Source of the DNA: Micromonospora sp. HNM0581
Lineage (GTDB): Bacteria > Actinomycetota > Actinomycetes > Mycobacteriales > Micromonosporaceae
Direction of reading: 5' to 3'
DNA: 64,000 nt
NCBI RefSeq assembly: GCF_012726175.1
Contig: NZ_JAASAD010000013.1
Coordinates: 1-64,000 of the forward strand
Each line of letters opens with the position of its first letter. Positions within the stretch are counted from its first letter, which is position 1. The position numbers and the translations under genes were made by a program. Shown piece after piece: positions 34,474-41,768 of the stretch. The notes under the pieces are model-generated. The model was not told where the DNA came from. It was given only the letters and a program-made list of their open reading frames with translations, and searched no databases.

Positions 34474-35946
34474 GTGGCCACGACCCGACTGCCAAGTGCC
34501 GGATTTTCGATCACGATCCGGATCGCCGTGCCTGCCGATGCCTCCTCGATCGGCCGGCTCACCACATCGGTGGGTGAGGCCGGGGCGATCGTCACCGCGC
34601 TGGACGTGGTCGACTCCGACCCGACCAACGTGATCGTCGACCTGACCTGCGACACCGCCGACGCCGGTCACGCCGACCAGGTGGTCGACGCGCTCAGCGC
34701 GCTCGACGGTGTGGACGTGCGCAAAGTATCCGACCGCACCTTCCTGCTGCACCTCGGCGGCAAGATCGAGGTCAGTCCGAAGGTGGCCCTGCGCAACCGG
34801 GACGAGCTGTCGCGTGCGTACACCCCCGGGGTGGCCCGGGTCTGCCAGGCGATCGCCGACAATCCCGCCGACGCCCGGCGGCTGACCATCAAGCGCAACA
34901 CGGTCGCGGTGGTGAGCGACGGCTCGGCCGTGCTCGGGTTGGGCAACCTCGGCCCCGCCGCGTCGTTGCCGGTGATGGAAGGCAAGGCGGCGCTGTTCAA
35001 GCGCTTCGGCGGGGTGGACGCCTGGCCGGTGGTGCTCGACACGCAGGACACCGACGAGATCGTCGCCATCGTCAAGGCGATCGCCCCCGCGTACGGCGGG
35101 ATCAACCTGGAGGACATCGCAGCCCCGCGCTGCTTCGAGATCGAGGCGCGGTTGCGTGAGGCGCTGGACATCCCGGTCTTCCACGACGACCAGCACGGCA
35201 CCGCCATCTGCGTGCTGGCCGCGCTCACCAACGCGCTGCGCGTCGTGGGCAAGCAACTCGCGGACGTACGGGTGGTGGTATCCGGAGCCGGCGCGGCGGG
35301 CACCGCGATCATGAAACTGCTGCTGCGCCAGGGCGTCGGCGACATCATCGCGTACGACCGGCAGGGCGCCCTGCACCGTGGGCAGACCGATCTCAACCCG
35401 GCCTGGCGGTGGCTGGCCGACAACACCAACCGGGACGGTTACTCCGGTGACCTGCCCGGTGCGCTGGCCGGCGCCGACGTCTTCATCGGGGTCAGCGCGC
35501 CGAACCTGCTCACCGGGGACGACATCGCCACCATGGCGAAGGACGCCATCGTGTTCGCGCTGGCGAACCCGGACCCGGAGGTCGACCCCCGGGAGGCGCG
35601 CAAGCACGCCGCGGTCGTCGCCACCGGCCGCTCCGACCAGCCGAACCAGATCAACAACGTGCTCGCCTTCCCCGGCGTCTTCCGCGGCATGCTCGACGCG
35701 CACGCCGAGGAGTTCACCGAGGAGATGGCGATCGCCGCCGCCCGGGCCATCGCGGACGTGGTAGGCGAGGACAAGATCAACCCGACGGTGATCGTGCCCA
35801 GCGTCTTCGACTCCCGAGTCGCTCCGGCGGTCGCCGCCGCCGTCCGCGCCGCCGCCCAGAACCCGACCACCACCCCACCCCCCGCCGCTGACCCCGGCCC
35901 GGCCGACCTCTCCGAGATCGCCGCCACCGCCTCCGCCACCCCCTGA
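34474..35946 (+). CDS. NAD(P)-dependent malic enzyme with ACT domain
   Basis: About 490 residues. It decarboxylates malate oxidatively to pyruvate. The N-terminal ~80 residues are an ACT-like regulatory domain (FSITIRIAVPADASSIGRL), then malic enzyme domain 1 (SRAYTPGVARVCQAI, KRNTVAVVSDGSAVLGLGNL) and the NAD-binding domain (VFHDDQHGTAICVLAAL, VVVSGAGAAGTAIMKLLL, FALANPDPEVDPREA, NVLAFPGVFRGMLDA). The ACT domain fused to the short bacterial malic enzyme is typical of actinomycetes. GTG start with GGAGGG seven bases before. C-terminal ~35 residues are Pro/Ala-rich and dispensable-looking. Confidence 0.92.
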   Translation: MATTRLPSAGFSITIRIAVPADASSIGRLTTSVGEAGAIVTALDVVDSDPTNVIVDLTCDTADAGHADQVVDALSALDGVDVRKVSDRTFLLHLGGKIEVSPKVALRNRDELSRAYTPGVARVCQAIADNPADARRLTIKRNTVAVVSDGSAVLGLGNLGPAASLPVMEGKAALFKRFGGVDAWPVVLDTQDTDEIVAIVKAIAPAYGGINLEDIAAPRCFEIEARLREALDIPVFHDDQHGTAICVLAALTNALRVVGKQLADVRVVVSGAGAAGTAIMKLLLRQGVGDIIAYDRQGALHRGQTDLNPAWRWLADNTNRDGYSGDLPGALAGADVFIGVSAPNLLTGDDIATMAKDAIVFALANPDPEVDPREARKHAAVVATGRSDQPNQINNVLAFPGVFRGMLDAHAEEFTEEMAIAAARAIADVVGEDKINPTVIVPSVFDSRVAPAVAAAVRAAAQNPTTTPPPAADPGPADLSEIAATASATP

Positions 35947-35987
35947 CGCGAGGAACCGCCTCCCACCCACCCCACCCACGCCACCTG

Positions 35988-36050
35988 CGTTGATCATGAG
36001 GTTAGCGGCAGATTGAAGATCGAAAACTGCCGCCAACCTCATGATCAACG
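35988..36050. repeat. Long imperfect hairpin, possible dispersed intergenic repeat
   Basis: 24-bp arms (35988-36011 and 36027-36050) pair with a single G-U-type mismatch around a 15-base AT-rich loop. The arms begin CGTTGATCATGAGG and end CCTCATGATCAACG, more AT-rich than the neighbouring DNA. It lies between convergent genes (malic enzyme and dapF) and can act as a terminator. From memory, similar GTTGATCATGA elements recur in Micromonospora intergenic regions, so this may be one copy of a family; I see only one copy in this window. Confidence 0.65.
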
Positions 36051-36083
36051 AAGGTCGGGGTGCGGTGGGGTGGGGTTTGAGGG

Positions 36084-36920
36084 TCAGGTTGGGAGGGTGA
36101 GGGTGCCGGTGGCGATGAGGAGGGCCGGGCCGGAGAGCCAGCTGGAGTTCGGCGTTACGGTCACGGTTAGGCGGCCGCCGGGGACGTCCACGGCGACCGT
36201 TCCGGTCTCCTGGTCGGCGTCGCGTAGGGCCACCGCGGCGACGGCGCAGGCGCCGGTGCCGCAGGACAGGGTCTCGGCGGAGCCACGCTCGTAGACACGC
36301 ATCAGGGCGTGCGCGTCGACGCCGGGCACCGGTCCACCGGTGGTGGTGAATTCGACGTTCACCCCGGCGGGGAAGACCGCCGGGTCGACGTCGGGGGCGC
36401 GGGTCAGGTCCAGTCCGGCCAGGTCTAGCCCGGCCGGCACCGGGCAGACCAGGTGCGGATTGCCGACGTCCACCGCCGTGCCGGGCAGGGTCAGTCCGCC
36501 GAGGGCGGCGGCGGAGGCGCCGTACAGCCGGGGTCGTTGCATCTCGACGGCGATGGCGTCGCCCTCGACCCGCGCCCGCACCACGCCGGCTCGGGTGGCC
36601 ACCGGCAACGCGTCACCGGACGGTACGGCCAGCCCGTTCGCCAGCAGGTAGCGGACGAAGACCCGGGCGCCGTTGCCGCACATCTCGGCGAAGGAACCGT
36701 CGGAGTTCCAGTAGTCCATCAACCATTCGGCCTCGCCGGCCAGAGCGGCGCCGTCGGTGTGCTTCGCGGCGCGGACCACCCGCAGCACGCCGTCGCCGCC
36801 GAGGCCGCGCCGCCGGTCGCAGATCGCCGCCACCAGCTCGGGCGTCAGGTCGAGCGCGCCGTCCGGGTCGGGCAGGATCACGAAGTCGTTGCCGGTGCCG
36901 TGCCCCTTGGTGAACTCCAC
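36084..36920 (-). CDS. dapF: Diaminopimelate epimerase
   Basis: Interconverts LL- and meso-diaminopimelate for peptidoglycan and lysine synthesis. About 278 residues. It has the N-terminal FTKGHGTGNDFVILPD, the first catalytic Cys in EMCGNGARVFVRYL and the second in LSCGTGACAVAAVAL, and VDVGNPHLV in the middle. GTG start at 36920. Seven bases downstream of the miaA stop in the leftward miaA-dapF pair, an order usual in Actinobacteria, where dapF follows miaA. Confidence 0.94.
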   Translation of the reverse strand: MEFTKGHGTGNDFVILPDPDGALDLTPELVAAICDRRRGLGGDGVLRVVRAAKHTDGAALAGEAEWLMDYWNSDGSFAEMCGNGARVFVRYLLANGLAVPSGDALPVATRAGVVRARVEGDAIAVEMQRPRLYGASAAALGGLTLPGTAVDVGNPHLVCPVPAGLDLAGLDLTRAPDVDPAVFPAGVNVEFTTTGGPVPGVDAHALMRVYERGSAETLSCGTGACAVAAVALRDADQETGTVAVDVPGGRLTVTVTPNSSWLSGPALLIATGTLTLPT

Positions 36921-36927
36921 GCCTCCA

Positions 36928-37845
36928 TCATCGCGCAGTCTCGCCGAGGATCCGCATCGCGGCCCCGACCAGCCCCGGGTCAGCCGAGTCGAGCCAGTGC
37001 ACCCGAGGATCACGACGGAACCAGGAGCGCTGGCGGCGGACGAAGCGGCGCGTGGCCCGGACCGTCTCGTCGTGCGCCTCGGTCTCGGTCAGCTCGCCGC
37101 CGAGGAAACGCAGCACCTGCTGGTAGCCGAGCGCCCGGCTCGCGGTACGCCCCTGCGGCAGGCCGCGCTCGACCAGCCTGCGGGTCTCCGGGACCAGCCC
37201 GTCGGCCCACATCCGGTCCACCCGGACCGCGATCCGCTCGTCGAGCAGGGCGGTGTCCAGGTCCACGCCAATCTGCACCGCAGGGTAGTGGGGTGTCGGC
37301 TCGGGCAGCGCCGCGGTGAACGGCTTACCGGTCAGCTCGATCACCTCCAGTGCGCGCACGATGCGTCGGCCGTTGCCGGGCAGGATGCCGGCCGCCGCAC
37401 CCGGGTCGGCCTCGCGCAGCCGCGCGTACAGCGGTGCCGGCCCGATCGCGGCGAGCTCGCCTTCCAGGCGTTGTCGCAGTGCCGGATCGGTGCCGGGAAA
37501 CTCGAACTGTTCGAGCACCGCCCGCACGTAGAGCCCGGACCCACCGACCAGCAGCGGCACCCGGCCCCGGGCGAGGACGTCGTCGACCGCCGCCCGGGCC
37601 AGCCGCTGGTACTCCGCCACGCTGGCCGGCTCGGTCACCTCCCAGATGTCGAGCAGGTGGTGTGGCACACCGTCGCGTTCGGCGACGGTGAGCTTGGCGG
37701 TACCGATGTCCATGCCCCGGTACAGCTGCATCGAGTCGGCGTTGACCACCTCGCCGTCGAGCGCGTGCGCCAGCGCGATGCTCAGCGCCGACTTGCCGGC
37801 CGCTGTCGGCCCGACGACCGCGACCGCGGTGCCCGGGGCGGTCAC
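36928..37845 (-). CDS. miaA: tRNA dimethylallyltransferase
   Basis: Adds a dimethylallyl group to A37 of tRNAs reading codons starting with U (i6A37). The 305-residue protein shows the P-loop VVGPTAAGKSALS, then EVVNADSMQLYRGMDIGTAK, the LLVGGSGLYVRAVL motif and a C-terminal domain with YQQVLRFLGGE. GTG start overlapping the stop of the recX-fusion gene by four bases (GTGA), with GGGAGCGG upstream. It is followed closely by dapF. miaB, whose product modifies the MiaA product further and commonly lies between recX and miaA, is not present here. Confidence 0.94.
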   Translation of the reverse strand: MTAPGTAVAVVGPTAAGKSALSIALAHALDGEVVNADSMQLYRGMDIGTAKLTVAERDGVPHHLLDIWEVTEPASVAEYQRLARAAVDDVLARGRVPLLVGGSGLYVRAVLEQFEFPGTDPALRQRLEGELAAIGPAPLYARLREADPGAAAGILPGNGRRIVRALEVIELTGKPFTAALPEPTPHYPAVQIGVDLDTALLDERIAVRVDRMWADGLVPETRRLVERGLPQGRTASRALGYQQVLRFLGGELTETEAHDETVRATRRFVRRQRSWFRRDPRVHWLDSADPGLVGAAMRILGETAR

Positions 37846-39230
37846 GACCGCTCCCAGTTCGCCACGAGGTAGCCCACCCCGTAGGGCGCGGCGTGGTAGC
37901 CCAGTTCGCCGCGCCAGGGGCCGCCCGCCGCCCGCGCGGCACCGGCGAGCACCTGCCAGGGGGCCCGTCCCGCGACCTTGAGCTGCGTCGACAGGCCGGC
38001 GTCCAGGCCGAGCAGGGCGTCGCGGTCCGCGTCGGCCAGGGCCCGCGCGACAGTCCCGTCGTACGCCTCGGCGCGCGGATCGACGTGGCCGGGCGCCTTC
38101 TCCCCCCGGCAGGCCGAGCCGTCGCCCATCACCAGCAGCGCCCACGGCTGGGCCGAGCCGAGCCGCGCACCGAGATCGGCACAGGTCTCGACCGGTTCGT
38201 CGGCCCGGACCGTCGTCATCCGCCAGTGCGTGCCACGGGTCCTGGCCGCCGGTTGCCGGTCGAGCAGCCAGGCGCCGACCAGCAGGCCGAGTGGGAGGTG
38301 GTCGGTGCCTGCCAGCCCATCGGGGTGGTCGCCGAGGCGCACCTCCAGCGGCACACCCCATGGCGCGAAACTGCCCCGGAACGGGAAGTCGAGGTCGGCG
38401 CTGCAATCGCCGGCTCCGATCACCAGGACGGTCCGCGCTGCCGAGTCGAGCAGCCGGGAGACGGCGGCGTCGCAGGCGGTACGCAGGTCGTCCAGCTCGG
38501 ACGCGGCGGCGCCGGCGATCTCGGGGACGAGCAGTGGCGGGTGGGGGTCCTTCACCGCCCGGATCGCGACACCGGCTGGATAGCCTTTGCGGGCCAGCAT
38601 GCCGACCAGCCGCCGGAACACGGCGTCCGGCTCGCCACGGACGGTCCGCAGTTTCCGCTCCACCAGGGTGCGGGCGGTCTCCGCCTCGATGGTCTCGTCC
38701 AGCTCGTCCAACGCCTCGCTGGCCGTGTCGCCGTCCACGCCTCGCTGACGCAGCTCGTTGGCCAAAGCCCGACGGGCCAGACCCCGACCGGCGTGCCGGC
38801 TACTCACCCAGGCTCGGGCGAACGCGGCGTCGTCGACGATGCCGACCTCGTCGTACCGGTCGAGGATCTGGTTGGCGGTCTTCTCGGAGATTCCCCGCCG
38901 AGCCAACGCGGAGGCCAACTCGGCACGGGTACGTGGACGCACCGCGAGCTGTCGCAGACAGATCTCCCGGGCCACCTCTGCCTCGTCGCGAGAGGCTGAT
39001 GCCGTGTCCGCGCGTGCCGAACCGCTGCCCTGTCGGGTGGAACCGGCACGACCCGGGGCGGCACCCCGGTTGAGGGAACTTGGCGCCGACTCGTCGGAGG
39101 CCGACGGGGCACCCGGTTCGAAGGGATCCCCGGCGACACGGCGGCCCCTGCGGGGACGTGGTGTGGCGTCACCCGTCCGGGGCGGGCTGGCATCCCAGCC
39201 CCGCCCCGAACGGGCACGTCGTCCTGCCAC
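37842..39230 (-). CDS. Fusion: RecX N-terminal part plus class III extradiol-dioxygenase-like protein
   Basis: A 462-residue single open frame with two unrelated halves. Residues ~1-80 are low-complexity. Residues ~82-228 are RecX, a RecA inhibitor (EVAREICLRQLAVRPRTRAE, RYDEVGIVDDAAFARAW, RHAGRGLARRALANELRQRG, ARKGYPAGVAIRAVKD). From ~229 (PHPPLLVPEIAGAAASEL) to the end it is a LigB-like dioxygenase-superfamily protein that normally begins ~10 residues before this PHPP motif (whose His is a metal ligand in true dioxygenases). Junction near 38546. GTG start nine bases after recA. In relatives these are separate genes with others (miaB among them) in between, so a deletion fusion is the simplest reading; an assembly collapse must be excluded. 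GTGA overlap with miaA. Confidence 0.8.
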   Translation of the reverse strand: MAGRRARSGRGWDASPPRTGDATPRPRRGRRVAGDPFEPGAPSASDESAPSSLNRGAAPGRAGSTRQGSGSARADTASASRDEAEVAREICLRQLAVRPRTRAELASALARRGISEKTANQILDRYDEVGIVDDAAFARAWVSSRHAGRGLARRALANELRQRGVDGDTASEALDELDETIEAETARTLVERKLRTVRGEPDAVFRRLVGMLARKGYPAGVAIRAVKDPHPPLLVPEIAGAAASELDDLRTACDAAVSRLLDSAARTVLVIGAGDCSADLDFPFRGSFAPWGVPLEVRLGDHPDGLAGTDHLPLGLLVGAWLLDRQPAARTRGTHWRMTTVRADEPVETCADLGARLGSAQPWALLVMGDGSACRGEKAPGHVDPRAEAYDGTVARALADADRDALLGLDAGLSTQLKVAGRAPWQVLAGAARAAGGPWRGELGYHAAPYGVGYLVANWERS

Positions 39231-39239
39231 GACTCAGGA

Positions 39240-41378
39240 TCAGAAGTCGACCGGCGGCAACTCCGGGCCGCCGGCGGCGTCGCCCGCGCCGACCCCGACG
39301 CCGAGCTTCTCCAGGATCTTCTTCTCGATCTCGGCGGCCACGTCCGGGTTCTCCCGGAGGAACTCGCGGGCCTTCTCCTTGCCCTGGCCCAGCTGGTCGC
39401 CCTCGTAGGTGTACCAGGCACCGGACTTGCGGATGATCGACTGCTCGACACCGACGTCGATCAAAGAGCCTTCGCGGGAAATGCCCTTTCCATACATTAT
39501 GTCAAATTCGGCTTGTTTGAATGGAGACGCAACTTTGTTCTTCACGACCTTGACCCGGGTGCGGTTACCGACCACGTCGGTGCCGTCCTTCAGGCTCTCG
39601 ATGCGCCGCACGTCGAGCCGGACCGAGGCGTAGAACTTCAACGCCCGACCGCCGGTGGTGGTCTCAGGGCTGTTGTGCACCATGACGCCGTCGACGAAGT
39701 AGTTGTGGTTGCCCTCAACCTCGATGTCGAACCGGTTCATCGAGCGGGTCTTCGGCTTGACCCGGACATCGATGACCCGTGCCGGCACCGGCATCAGCTC
39801 CGCCGCGACGAACTGCGGCTCGACGGCGCACTGGCCCCGGAAGCGCGGCAGCAGCTTGGCCTCCATCGCCGCCGGCACGTAGGGAGCGACCAACTCCTGG
39901 AACCTCGCCGACGACTCGGTGGTGAAGATGATCGACGCCGTCTGCCGGGCCCCCCGGGAGGCCAGCTTCACGTCCATCCCGTACGCGTCGCGCAGATGCT
40001 CCACCAGACGATCCCGGCTACCCTCCGCCATCGCCTCGACGCAGATCTCGATCCGGCCGGAACCGCCGGCCGGACGCTCCTGCAGGCCCTTGGAGCGGAC
40101 GGTGAAGCAGCCGTCGTCCATGTACCACACCGCGAGCGCCAGAGGAGTCAGCGCCTTGAGGTAGTCCCAGCTGAAGTGCTTTTTGCCGTCACCCAGGTGG
40201 ACCGCGCGGCGCAACTCGTCCAACTCCGGCAGCGGGGTGAAGTCGACGAAGGCAGCGCCCCGTGCGTCGGTACGCCGGGAGTGGCCGATGTTGCCCAGCA
40301 GCGAGACCTTCCAGTCGAGGTAGTCGACCTGCTGTGCGCCGTGGCCGAGGCGGAAGCGGACACCGGAGCGGTCCTGACGGTTCGGCGACAGGGCGCCATC
40401 GCCCATCAGCGAACCGAGCACGACCTGCCACTGCTGCTCACTGAGACGGCGTGACTCGGCGAGCATCACCCGGTCACCAGCGATCAGCTCACCCGCCTCC
40501 CGCCAGCCGCCCGGAGTGCGTACCAGGTGGTTGGCGGTGGCGGCGAACTGCGCCCGCCCGTTGCCACCCGACTTGGCGACGGTGAACTGGAGGAACTGCT
40601 CCGCCGGACCGTTGTTGAACCAGTTGGTGATCCGCTTCGGTTCCACCCGGTCGGTGTCCGGGTTGTAGGAGAGAACCTCGACGTCCATCCGCTGGTTGAC
40701 GATCTTGCCGATCTTCTCCTGCGTGCCGTCGGCCAGGGTGACCCGGGTCGAGTACGACATGCATCCGAACATGACACCGATCTTCTCGCGGAGCTGGTTG
40801 ATGAAGATCGCGGTGGTGCCGGTGTTGTTGAGCACGCCGGTGATCTTCCGCAGCGCCTGGCTCATCAGCCGGGCCTGGAGACCCACGTGACTGTCGCCCA
40901 TCTCGCCCTCGATCTCGGCGCGCGGCACCAGCGCGGCGACCGAGTCGATCACGATGATGTCGATCGCGCCGGAGCGGACCAGCATGTCGGCGATCTCCAA
41001 CGCCTGCTCGCCGGTGTCCGGTTGGGAGACCAGCAGGGCGTCGGTGTCGACACCGAGGGCCCTGGCGTACTCCGGGTCGAGCGCGTGCTCGGCGTCGATG
41101 AAGGCGGCGATGCCGCCGGCCCGCTGGGCGTTGGCCACCGCGTGCAGGGCGACCGTGGTCTTACCGCTGCTCTCCGGGCCGTAAACCTCGACGACCCGGC
41201 CACGGGGCAGACCACCCACGCCGAGCGCCACGTCGAGCGCGATCGAACCGGTCGGGATGACCGAGGTCTGGATGACCGGCCGCTCCCCCAGCCGCATCAC
41301 CGAGCCCTTGCCGAACTGTTTGTCGATCTGAGCGAGAGCAAGGTCGAGCGCCTTCTCCCGGTCAGGTCCTGCCGCCAT
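39240..41378 (-). CDS. recA: Recombinase RecA with in-frame intein
   Basis: A 712-residue precursor. RecA residues 1-205 (Walker A GPESSGKT at 67-74, DSVAALVPRAEIEGEMGD) are split after GVMFG by a 364-residue intein, then RecA resumes at SPETTTGGRALKFYASVRL and ends EKLGVGVGAGDAAGGPELPPVDF-type. After splicing, mature RecA would be 348 residues, the normal actinobacterial length. RecA drives homologous recombination and activates LexA self-cleavage. ATG at 41378. Its promoter region carries a LexA box and a separate RecA-NDp-type promoter (entries at 41434 and 41511). The next gene starts nine bases after its stop. Confidence 0.95.
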   Translation of the reverse strand: MAAGPDREKALDLALAQIDKQFGKGSVMRLGERPVIQTSVIPTGSIALDVALGVGGLPRGRVVEVYGPESSGKTTVALHAVANAQRAGGIAAFIDAEHALDPEYARALGVDTDALLVSQPDTGEQALEIADMLVRSGAIDIIVIDSVAALVPRAEIEGEMGDSHVGLQARLMSQALRKITGVLNNTGTTAIFINQLREKIGVMFGCMSYSTRVTLADGTQEKIGKIVNQRMDVEVLSYNPDTDRVEPKRITNWFNNGPAEQFLQFTVAKSGGNGRAQFAATANHLVRTPGGWREAGELIAGDRVMLAESRRLSEQQWQVVLGSLMGDGALSPNRQDRSGVRFRLGHGAQQVDYLDWKVSLLGNIGHSRRTDARGAAFVDFTPLPELDELRRAVHLGDGKKHFSWDYLKALTPLALAVWYMDDGCFTVRSKGLQERPAGGSGRIEICVEAMAEGSRDRLVEHLRDAYGMDVKLASRGARQTASIIFTTESSARFQELVAPYVPAAMEAKLLPRFRGQCAVEPQFVAAELMPVPARVIDVRVKPKTRSMNRFDIEVEGNHNYFVDGVMVHNSPETTTGGRALKFYASVRLDVRRIESLKDGTDVVGNRTRVKVVKNKVASPFKQAEFDIMYGKGISREGSLIDVGVEQSIIRKSGAWYTYEGDQLGQGKEKAREFLRENPDVAAEIEKKILEKLGVGVGAGDAAGGPELPPVDF
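39672..40763 (-). other. RecA intein with LAGLIDADG homing endonuclease
   Basis: A 1092-bp in-frame insert encoding 364 residues. It begins with Cys (CMSYSTRVTLADGT, splicing block A), has block B FAATANHLVRTPGGW (TxxH), a central endonuclease with two dodecapeptides (VLGSLMGDGALS at ~115-126 and LAVWYMDDGCFT at ~209-220), and ends block F/G NHNYFVDGVMVHN followed by Ser of RecA. All residues needed for splicing (Cys1, block B Thr/His, terminal His-Asn, +1 Ser) are present, so it is probably active. The site is between FG and SPETT in the DNA-binding L1-adjacent region. Confidence 0.95.
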
Positions 41379-41433
41379 CGTTGCCACCCCTGCCTTCGCC
41401 GGCGTCTTTCCTGAGCTTCGCGTCACGCGGGAC

Positions 41434-41456
41434 ACGCTAGGCGCTGGGTCCGACAG
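41434..41456 (-). promoter_or_regulatory. RecA-NDp (PafBC-type) promoter of recA
   Basis: On the minus strand: CTGTCGGAC, eight bases, then TAGCGT. Mycobacterial LexA-independent DNA-damage promoters have TTGTCRGTG, eight bases, then TAnnnT. Spacing and all key bases (TGTCR, TA...T) match. The expected transcription start lies about 50 bases before the recA ATG. Confidence 0.7.
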
Positions 41457-41510
41457 AAAACCAGCCGACTGGCCGTGACCTGTGGACGAGCACCTCGCTG
41501 TGGACAATAG

Positions 41511-41526
41511 CCGAACAGGTGTACGA
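41511..41526 (-). promoter_or_regulatory. LexA (SOS) box upstream of recA
   Basis: Read leftward TCGTACACCTGTTCGG, matching TCGAACNNNNGTTCGA at 10 of 12 defined positions with the right spacing. It is about 135 bases before the recA start and upstream of the RecA-NDp promoter. It shares the TCGTAC half-site with the box upstream of lexA in this window. Confidence 0.75.
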
Positions 41527-41563
41527 CTCGACAGGAGACACGCGGAAGTAACGAATCGACTGC

Positions 41564-41764
41564 TCAGCGTAGCCGGGTGGGTACCCGGTCCGGATAGGCC
41601 GCGACCACCGCGCGCCACACCACGTGCGTCTCCACACCCGCCCTGAGGGCCTGCTCGATGGTCCGCCCGCCAAGCTCCGACAACACCTGGTCGCTGGCGA
41701 TGCTTGCCGAGTACGCCGGACCGAACGCCTCGGCCAGGCGCGCCCAGAAGTCGGTCAACCGCAC
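41564..41764 (-). CDS. DUF3046 protein
   Basis: A 66-residue DUF3046 protein, typically the gene directly before recA in actinomycetes; function unknown. It has the pattern LTDFWARLAEAFGPAYSASI and GRTIEQALRAGVETHVVWRAV. The GTG at 41764 begins this core. Its stop is about 185 bases from the recA start, and the recA damage-responsive sites lie between them, so recA is separately controlled. Nearly adjoins the MFS gene stop (four bases). Confidence 0.8.
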   Translation of the reverse strand: MRLTDFWARLAEAFGPAYSASIASDQVLSELGGRTIEQALRAGVETHVVWRAVVAAYPDRVPTRLR

Positions 41765-41768
41765 GTGA

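Noticed and set aside
37846..38406. Longer miaA reading to 38406
   Set aside because: It would run antisense-free through the recX-dioxygenase gene in another frame; the GTG at 37845 gives normal MiaA length and a four-base overlap.
41379..41618. Longer recA start at 41618
   Set aside because: The extra 80 residues are Ser/Arg-rich, not conserved, and cover the SOS box and RecA-NDp promoter. The ATG at 41378 gives the usual N-terminus.
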